DNA from: Comamonadaceae bacterium
Lineage (GTDB): Bacteria > Pseudomonadota > Gammaproteobacteria > Burkholderiales > Burkholderiaceae_C
Assembly (NCBI GenBank): GCA_947374705.1
Contig: CANCDA010000088.1
Span: 1-9,853 of the forward strand
DNA length: 9,853 nucleotides
Direction of reading: 5' to 3'
Shown here piece after piece: positions 6,509 to 9,853 of the stretch. Each line of letters begins with the position of its first letter. Position 1 is the first letter of the stretch. The notes under the pieces were generated by a model that saw only the letters and a list, made by a program, of their open reading frames with translations, was not told the DNA's origin and made no database searches. Both the position numbers and the translations under genes were made by a program.

Positions 6509-6537
6509 AAAAAAGCCACTCGATGAGTGGCTTTTTT
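6509..6537. terminator. Bidirectional intrinsic terminator after the cytochrome c gene
   Basis: AAAAAAGCCACTC (6509-6521) pairs perfectly with GAGTGGCTTTTTT (6525-6537) around the three-base loop GAT. The hairpin ends in six Ts on either strand, so it can stop transcription both ways. It lies 15 bp after the cytochrome stop. Before the neighbouring IS inserted it would also have lain about 26 nt after the DUF1841 stop, serving both convergent genes. Confidence 0.9.
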
Positions 6538-6542
6538 ATTTC

Positions 6543-6545
6543 CGT
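6543..6545. repeat. Target-site duplication CGT, left copy
   Basis: CGT directly precedes the left inverted repeat and is repeated at 7888-7890 directly after the right one. A three-base duplication is usual for IS3-family insertion. It is short, so the evidence comes from its exact position at both ends. Confidence 0.75.
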
Positions 6546-6572
6546 TGACCCGTCCTGAAATAAGTTGACACC
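6546..6572 (+). repeat. Left terminal inverted repeat (IRL)
   Basis: These 27 bp begin TGACCCGTCCTG and end GTTGACACC. They match the reverse complement of 7861-7887 at 24 positions, differing at positions 13, 14 and 18. The outer twelve and inner nine bases are identical, as expected for transposase-binding and cleavage ends. Confidence 0.92.
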
Positions 6573-6598
6573 TTTTCTCCTCAGAAAGGGCAAGTCAA

Positions 6599-7000
6599 AT
6601 GGAATCAGGGATCAAACGCAGCCAGCGCGACTACACACTGGCTTTTAAACTCAGTGTGGTCGATCAAATAGAAAAAGGCGAACTGAGCTACAAAGAGGCG
6701 CAACGCCGCTACGGCATCCAAGGGCGCTCCACGGTTTTGGTCTGGCTGCGCAAGCATGGCCACCAACGCTGGGACGCCGTGGCATCATCTTCATGCATGA
6801 GCCATTCATCAAATTCTGATGCATCCAAGCCCCCCACACCCGAGCAGCGAATCAAGGAGCTGGAAGTTCAGCTCAAAGATGCGCAGGAGAAGGCACAGCT
6901 GTTTGAAGCGGTGCTGGACGTGCTCAAAAAGGATTACGGGGTGCGTGTCGTAAAAAAGCCTTTGGGCAAGTCCTCTCGCAAAAGCTTGTCCAAGGCTTGA
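6599..7000 (+). CDS. IS3-family transposase OrfA (helix-turn-helix and coiled-coil part)
   Basis: A 133-residue protein. Its N-terminal helix-turn-helix (about 10-56) contains YTLAFKLSVVDQIEKGE, SYKEAQRRYGIQG and RSTVLVWLRKHG, and should bind the terminal repeats. A serine-rich linker (about 62-78) follows, and then a leucine-zipper-like helix, EQRIKELEVQLKDAQEKAQL (about 81-100), for multimerisation. The ATG at 6599 is preceded by an AAAGGG eight bases upstream. Alone, OrfA of this family generally regulates transposition. By -1 frameshifting in the AAAAAAG at 6952-6958 it is joined to OrfB to make the full transposase. The TGA stop at 6998-7000 overlaps a TTG that could start OrfB separately. 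Confidence 0.92.
   Translation: MESGIKRSQRDYTLAFKLSVVDQIEKGELSYKEAQRRYGIQGRSTVLVWLRKHGHQRWDAVASSSCMSHSSNSDASKPPTPEQRIKELEVQLKDAQEKAQLFEAVLDVLKKDYGVRVVKKPLGKSSRKSLSKA
6952..6995 (+). other. Programmed -1 frameshift signal: A AAA AAG heptamer and stem-loop
   Basis: AAAAAAG at 6952-6958 is in the phase A AAA AAG relative to orfA, the canonical slippery heptamer of IS3-family elements. Directly after it, 6959-6970 (CCTTTGGGCAAG) can pair with 6985-6995 (CTTGTCCAAGG) across a 14-nt loop. The pairing has one bulged T and one G-U pair, and pausing there would stimulate the slip. After slippage the frame continues through KK-AFGQVLSQKLVQGLSV into orfB without a stop. The heptamer is seen directly; its activity is inferred from the family. 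Confidence 0.85.
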
Positions 7001-7875
7001 GCGTTTGCAGGGCTTGCCGCCATATCGGCATGAGCCGACAGGCGTATTACCAAGGACTGAGCCGCCAAGACGAGGTGCGCAAGTGCAACGAACGGGTAAT
7101 TGAGTTGGTTCGCTCCAAGCGGCTTCGTCAGCCCCGACTTGGGGCGCGCAAGCTGCACCATCTACTCTCGGACTCGTTTACATCCGAGGGTTTGAAGGTC
7201 GGACGCGATGCACTGTTGGGCATTCTGCGCCAGTCGCACATGCTTGTGGCACCCAAGCGGGCGTATCACAAGACGACAAACAGCCACCACCGGTTTCGTA
7301 GGCACCCGAACCTGCTCAAAGCCGGCGATGAGCAGGTTCAGCCACACGCGGCTGAACAAGTCTGGGTGGCGGACATCACCTACGTGCCCACGCACAGTGG
7401 ATTTGTCTACCTGAGCTTGGTCACCGATGCGTACTCCCGAAAGATCGTGGGACATCACGTGCATGACAGCCTACGCACGCAGCAGGTCAGCCAAGCATTG
7501 AAGATAGCGCTCAAGCATCGCCAAAGCTGCCAGAGGTTGATCCACCATTCGGACAGAGGTATTCAATATTGCTCGGATGACTATCAGGCGATTCATCGAA
7601 AGCATGGGCTAACGTGCTCCATGACTGACGGCTATGACTGCTACCAAAATGCCTTGGCCGAACGCATCAACGGGATTCTCAAGGGTGAGTTTCTGCTGCA
7701 GCGCCCCGCTGACCTTGCGCAAGCCAGGCGTATGGTTGAAGAGTCCGTGGGTATCTATAACCTGGAGCGACCTCACTTCTCTCTACAATTGAAAACGCCC
7801 GATGAGGTTCATCGGGCGTCTCTGGCTGAAGTTCGTCAGCCGGGAAATCCTGTAAGTACAGGTGTCAACCTATAA
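6997..7875 (+). CDS. IS3-family transposase OrfB (DDE integrase catalytic part)
   Basis: A 292-residue protein counted from the TTG at 6997. The N-terminal region (1-90) has the HTH_21-like pattern with GMSRQAYYQ, QPRLGARKLHHLL and VGRDALLGILRQ. The RNase-H-like catalytic core has the DDE triad: D126 in VWVADITYVPT, D186 in IHHSDRGIQYCS and E222 in NALAERINGILKGEF, with 35 residues between the second and third as in the D,D(35)E family. The YNLERPHFSLQLKTPDEVH ending is also characteristic. It is intact and most likely made mainly as an OrfAB fusion by frameshifting at 6952-6958. Independent start at the TTG, overlapping the orfA stop by four bases, is less certain, so the true N-terminus is in the orfA frame. 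Confidence 0.93.
   Translation: MSVCRACRHIGMSRQAYYQGLSRQDEVRKCNERVIELVRSKRLRQPRLGARKLHHLLSDSFTSEGLKVGRDALLGILRQSHMLVAPKRAYHKTTNSHHRFRRHPNLLKAGDEQVQPHAAEQVWVADITYVPTHSGFVYLSLVTDAYSRKIVGHHVHDSLRTQQVSQALKIALKHRQSCQRLIHHSDRGIQYCSDDYQAIHRKHGLTCSMTDGYDCYQNALAERINGILKGEFLLQRPADLAQARRMVEESVGIYNLERPHFSLQLKTPDEVHRASLAEVRQPGNPVSTGVNL
7795..7819 (-). terminator. Hairpin in orfB 3' end, terminator-like on the minus strand
   Basis: ACGCCCGAT (7795-7803) pairs perfectly with ATCGGGCGT (7811-7819) around a seven-base loop. Read on the minus strand, the GC-rich stem is followed by a short T run (TTTTC), giving a weak intrinsic-terminator shape. On the plus strand there is no T run. It could stop transcription entering the IS from DUF1841. 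It also lies in coding sequence, so codon constraint is an alternative explanation. Confidence 0.45.
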
Positions 7876-7887
7876 CAGGACGGGTCA
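7861..7887 (-). repeat. Right terminal inverted repeat (IRR)
   Basis: The reverse complement of the left repeat, with three mismatches. It ends GGGTCA at 7887. The orfB stop lies inside its inner border region (TAA at 7873-7875), so coding sequence overlaps the repeat. A small hairpin, CCTGTA-AG-TACAGG (7849-7862), borders it. Confidence 0.92.
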
Positions 7888-7890
7888 CGT
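7888..7890. repeat. Target-site duplication CGT, right copy
   Basis: The second copy of the CGT found at 6543-6545, immediately after the right inverted repeat. The following bases, TGACC, also match the first five bases of the left inverted repeat, so both junctions read CGTTGACC. Confidence 0.75.
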
Positions 7891-7908
7891 TGACCTTTCA
7901 GTGCAGGT

Positions 7909-8346
7909 TCAATCCCGCGTCGCCTGCCGCTGCACGCAAGCGATATAGGCATCGCCATCGGGCGGACGCCCCGCGCGCTGGCTCTCCCACAGCATTTGGC
8001 CCAGGCACTCCATGGTTTCATGGTGCGCGTCGTGCAGCGAATCGCGCCGTGCGGTCAGCAACTCCACCGCTTGGCGAATGCCGCGTGGCTGATCAATGCT
8101 GCACTGCTCGCTGATGGACAGGTGCATGGAGAGGTGCAAAAAAGGGTTGGTGCGATCCGTCGGGGCTTCTTGCAACTGGGCCAGCGCCTGCTCCAGGTTG
8201 GCAAACTCGGCGTGGTACTCAGGGTGCTCGTCAATCCACTGGCTGGCAATGACCTCTATCGCCTCCATCGCCTGACCCGCACGGGCCTTGGCGTAAACAT
8301 CACAAAAGAATCGGCGAACGTCGGCTTGTGAGGGTTGAAATAACAT
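7909..8346 (-). CDS. DUF1841 family protein, unknown function
   Basis: A 145-residue protein. It matches from memory the DUF1841 pattern: an FQPSQADVRRFFCDVYAKARAG start, WIDEHPEYHAEF, then TNPFLHLSMHLSISEQCSIDQPRGIR (about 66-91), DAHHETMECLGQMLWESQRAG (106-126) and PPDGDAYI. The conserved His-rich segments (HLSMHL, DAHHETMECL) could bind a metal, but no function is established for the family. I chose the ATG at 8346, giving MLFQPSQAD, because family members start with a short M-F/L-x-P-S; an in-frame ATG at 8358 would add MLNP. A much longer open frame upstream runs antisense to pcaI and is not real. Its stop is now 19 bp from the IS target duplication, cut off from the shared terminator at 6509-6537. 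Confidence 0.88.
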   Translation of the reverse strand: MLFQPSQADVRRFFCDVYAKARAGQAMEAIEVIASQWIDEHPEYHAEFANLEQALAQLQEAPTDRTNPFLHLSMHLSISEQCSIDQPRGIRQAVELLTARRDSLHDAHHETMECLGQMLWESQRAGRPPDGDAYIACVQRQATRD

Positions 8347-8448
8347 GGGGTTAAGCATAAGCGAGAACAAGTTTATCGCGCCGGAGGAGGGCGAAAATCC
8401 GCATACACTTTGCAGCCTTATCTCTTCCTCTTTGAGTGAGCCCCACAC
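8347..8448. other. Divergent intergenic region between DUF1841 and pcaI
   Basis: These 102 bp must hold promoters for both directions, but I see no convincing -35/-10 pair. TACACT at 8404-8409 is a possible plus-strand -10 without a matching -35. A weak GAGTGAG lies about nine bases before the pcaI ATG. No regulator gene or clear operator is visible here. Confidence 0.4.
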
Positions 8449-9165
8449 ATGATTGACAAAATCTCCCCCTCCGTCGCCGACGCCCTGGCCAGCATCCAGG
8501 ACGGTGCCACCATCATGATCGGCGGCTTTGGCACCGCCGGTATCCCTAACGAGCTGATTGACGGCTTGATTGACCAGGGAGCCAAAGACCTCACCATCGT
8601 CAACAACAACGCGGGCAATGGCGAGAGTGGTTTGGCCGCCTTGCTCAAGACTGGGCGTGTGCGCAAGATCATTTGCAGCTTTCCGCGCCAGGCCGACAGC
8701 CACGTGTTTGATGGCCTGTACCGCAGTGGCAAGCTGGCGTTGGAGCTGGTGCCGCAGGGCAATCTCTCCGAGCGCATCCGCGCAGCAGGCGCAGGCGTGG
8801 GCGCTTTCTTCTCGCCCACCGGTTATGGCACCGAGCTGGCCAAAAACAGCGACGGCACGCCCAAAGAAACCCGACAAATTAACGGCAAAAACTACGTGCT
8901 GGAGATGCCCATCTACGGCGACGTGGCGCTCATCAAGGCCGAGTGCGGCGACCGCTGGGGCAACCTGACCTACCGCATGACGGCCCGCAACTTTGGCCCC
9001 ACCATGGCCATGGCCTGCAAGACCACGATTGCCACCGTGCATGAGATCGTGGAACTCGGCGCGCTGGACCCTGAGAGCGTGGTCACCCCGGCTCTGTTCG
9101 TGAGCAAAATCGTCAAGATCCAACGCCAGGCCACGCAGGCCGGTGGTTTCAAGAAGGCAGCGTGA
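8449..9165 (+). CDS. pcaI: 3-oxoadipate/3-oxoacid CoA-transferase subunit A
   Basis: A 238-residue alpha subunit of a family I CoA transferase. It carries the family glycine motif IGGFGTAGIP (24-33), followed by LTIVNNNAGNGESGLAALL, IICSFPRQADSHVFD and ELVPQGNLSERIRAAGAGVGAFFSPTGYGTEL, and later GDRWGNLTYRMTARNFGP. The SNNAGNGExGLAALL and CSFPRQ-DS-VFD segments look closer to PcaI of the protocatechuate branch than to ScoA/AtoD. The enzyme moves CoA from succinyl-CoA to 3-oxoadipate, the penultimate step of the beta-ketoadipate pathway. Substrate choice between 3-oxoadipate and acetoacetate cannot be settled by eye. The ATG at 8449 is supported by homology. It is followed by the B subunit with a one-base gap. 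Confidence 0.85.
   Translation: MIDKISPSVADALASIQDGATIMIGGFGTAGIPNELIDGLIDQGAKDLTIVNNNAGNGESGLAALLKTGRVRKIICSFPRQADSHVFDGLYRSGKLALELVPQGNLSERIRAAGAGVGAFFSPTGYGTELAKNSDGTPKETRQINGKNYVLEMPIYGDVALIKAECGDRWGNLTYRMTARNFGPTMAMACKTTIATVHEIVELGALDPESVVTPALFVSKIVKIQRQATQAGGFKKAA
9151..9157 (+). promoter_or_regulatory. Shine-Dalgarno (AAGAAGG) of pcaJ
   Basis: AAGAAGG lies inside the last codons of pcaI, nine bases before the ATG at 9167. It decides in favour of that start rather than the upstream in-frame GTG-initiated frame at 9143, which would overlap pcaI. Confidence 0.6.
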
Positions 9166-9166
9166 T

Positions 9167-9808
9167 ATGACCTACCAAAAACGCAGCAAAGACCAGCTCG
9201 CCGCCCGCGTGGCGCTAGACATTCCCGAGGGCGCAGTCGTCAACCTGGGCATCGGCATGCCCACGCTGGTAGCCAACCACATCCCGTCTGACCGCGAGGT
9301 GCTGTTGCACAGCGAAAACGGCATTCTCGGCATGGGCCCGGCCCCGGCACCGGGCGAAGAAGACTACGACCTCATCAATGCGGGCAAACAGCCCGTCACG
9401 CTGCTCAAAGGCGGCTCGTTTTTTCACCACACCGACAGCTTTGCCATGATGCGTGGCGGCCATCTGGACATCTGCGTGCTGGGCGCGTTTCAAGTCTCCG
9501 CTACGGGCGACTTGGCCAACTGGCACACCGGTGAGCCCGACGCCATCCCCGCCGTGGGTGGCGCCATGGACTTGGCGGTGGGGGCCAAGCAAACCTGGGT
9601 GATGATGGACTTGCTGACCAAGCAGGGGCAGAGCAAGGTTGTATCGCACTGTACTTACCCGCTCACCGGCATTGCTTGCGTCAAACGCATTTACTCGGAG
9701 TTGGCCACGCTGGATTGCACCCCGAACGGCCTCGTGTTGATTGACAAGGTAGAGGGCTTGGAACACACCGAGTTGGAGCGGTTGGTGGGCTTGCCGATTG
9801 CAGTTTGA
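9167..9808 (+). CDS. pcaJ: 3-oxoadipate/3-oxoacid CoA-transferase subunit B
   Basis: A 213-residue beta subunit, the usual length. VNLGIGMPTLVANHI is followed by LLHSENGILGMGPAP, whose glutamate E50 in the SENG motif is the catalytic residue that forms the glutamyl-CoA thioester. INAGKQPVTLLKGGSFFHH, SFAMMRGGHLDICVLGAFQVS, GDLANWHTGE, IPAVGGAMDLAVGAKQ and CTYPLTGIACV follow in family order. The protein forms the active enzyme with subunit A, and the two genes are clearly co-translated (one base between the pcaI TGA and this ATG). Adding the upstream in-frame codons from 9143 would give an overlapping N-terminus not seen in the family. As for subunit A, PcaJ is preferred over ScoB/AtoA by resemblance only. 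Confidence 0.86.
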   Translation: MTYQKRSKDQLAARVALDIPEGAVVNLGIGMPTLVANHIPSDREVLLHSENGILGMGPAPAPGEEDYDLINAGKQPVTLLKGGSFFHHTDSFAMMRGGHLDICVLGAFQVSATGDLANWHTGEPDAIPAVGGAMDLAVGAKQTWVMMDLLTKQGQSKVVSHCTYPLTGIACVKRIYSELATLDCTPNGLVLIDKVEGLEHTELERLVGLPIAV

Positions 9809-9853
9809 CGGCGGCTTGACCTAGGGTATTCGCTAGTCGCGTGTGAGCCCGTC
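9809..9853. other. Downstream of pcaJ to window end
   Basis: 45 bp with no terminator hairpin and no coding start that I can support. Further genes of the same transcript could lie beyond the edge. Confidence 0.5.

Larger units (their letters stand above)
6546..7887 (+). mobile_element. Complete IS3-family insertion sequence, 1342 bp
   Basis: The element is bounded by 27-bp imperfect inverted repeats with TG...CA termini (6546-6572 and 7861-7887; 24 of 27 positions match) and flanked by a CGT duplication. It contains orfA (6599-7000) and orfB (6997-7875) in the -1 frame relation typical of the family. A slip heptamer lies in the overlap zone and an intact DDE catalytic triad in orfB. Neither frame is interrupted, so it looks functional and possibly recent. 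It sits between the convergent cytochrome c and DUF1841 genes and breaks no coding sequence. The IS3 subgroup is not assigned; a comparison with ISfinder would decide it. Confidence 0.93.

Noticed and set aside
6599..7875. orfA/orfB as a frameshifted transposase pseudogene
   Set aside because: The frame change sits exactly at a canonical programmed -1 heptamer, and both parts are intact with all catalytic residues.
7906..7916. GGTTCAATCCC resembling a tRNA T-loop beside the IS, suggesting a tRNA insertion site
   Set aside because: No acceptor stem, anticodon arm or D-arm can be built around it; it spans the stop codon and 3' end of DUF1841.
7909..9123. Long minus-strand open frame of 404 codons
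   Set aside because: Only its last 145 codons (from 8346) make a recognisable protein, DUF1841. The upstream part is antisense to the clearly coding pcaI gene.
1..9853. CRISPR arrays, tRNA or rRNA genes, riboswitches, prophage genes
   Set aside because: I saw no regularly spaced repeats, RNA-gene signatures or phage proteins on either strand.

Overview
The window looks like a chromosomal segment of a betaproteobacterium, most likely order Burkholderiales and probably family Comamonadaceae. I infer this from protein resemblance and gene content (corC-lnt pair, DUF1841 gene, two-haem cytochrome c, MoxR plus CoxE-like VWA pair, pcaIJ-type CoA transferase), not from a search. Genus is not decided.

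Layout. Positions 1-5708 are all on the minus strand. Read in transcription order from 5708 down, they are: a MoxR-type AAA+ ATPase, a small two-helix membrane protein, a GNAT acetyltransferase, a vapBC toxin-antitoxin pair with its own promoter and operator-like palindromes, a CoxE-like VWA protein, the CBS-domain protein CorC, and the first ~317 codons of apolipoprotein N-acyltransferase (lnt), which runs off the left edge. At ~5709-5809 a divergent region carries a perfect TATAAT for a periplasmic di-haem cytochrome c (5810-6493), followed by a strong bidirectional hairpin terminator. From 6546 to 7887 sits a complete, apparently intact IS3-family insertion sequence: 27-bp imperfect terminal inverted repeats, a 3-bp CGT target duplication, orfA and orfB in a -1 frame relationship, and an A AAA AAG slip site with a downstream stem. 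To its right is a minus-strand DUF1841 gene. Then come plus-strand genes for the two subunits of a 3-oxoacid CoA transferase, closest by eye to PcaI/PcaJ (3-oxoadipate:succinyl-CoA transferase of the beta-ketoadipate pathway).

How the parts relate. MoxR ATPases and CoxE-like VWA proteins normally act as a pair and are normally adjacent. Here about 1.7 kb separates them, filled by the membrane protein, the acetyltransferase and vapBC. The vapBC -35 box is built on the stop codon of the acetyltransferase gene, so the toxin-antitoxin pair is an autonomous unit inside a longer co-directional array. CorC and Lnt are translationally coupled. The IS has landed between the convergent cytochrome c and DUF1841 genes. 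It separates DUF1841 from the shared bidirectional terminator, but carries its own minus-strand terminator-like hairpin near its right end.

Most of the window is ordinary housekeeping and accessory content. The points most worth a second look are the split MoxR/VWA array with its uncharacterised membrane protein and acetyltransferase, the vapBC regulatory geometry, and the IS frameshift signal and insertion-site structure.
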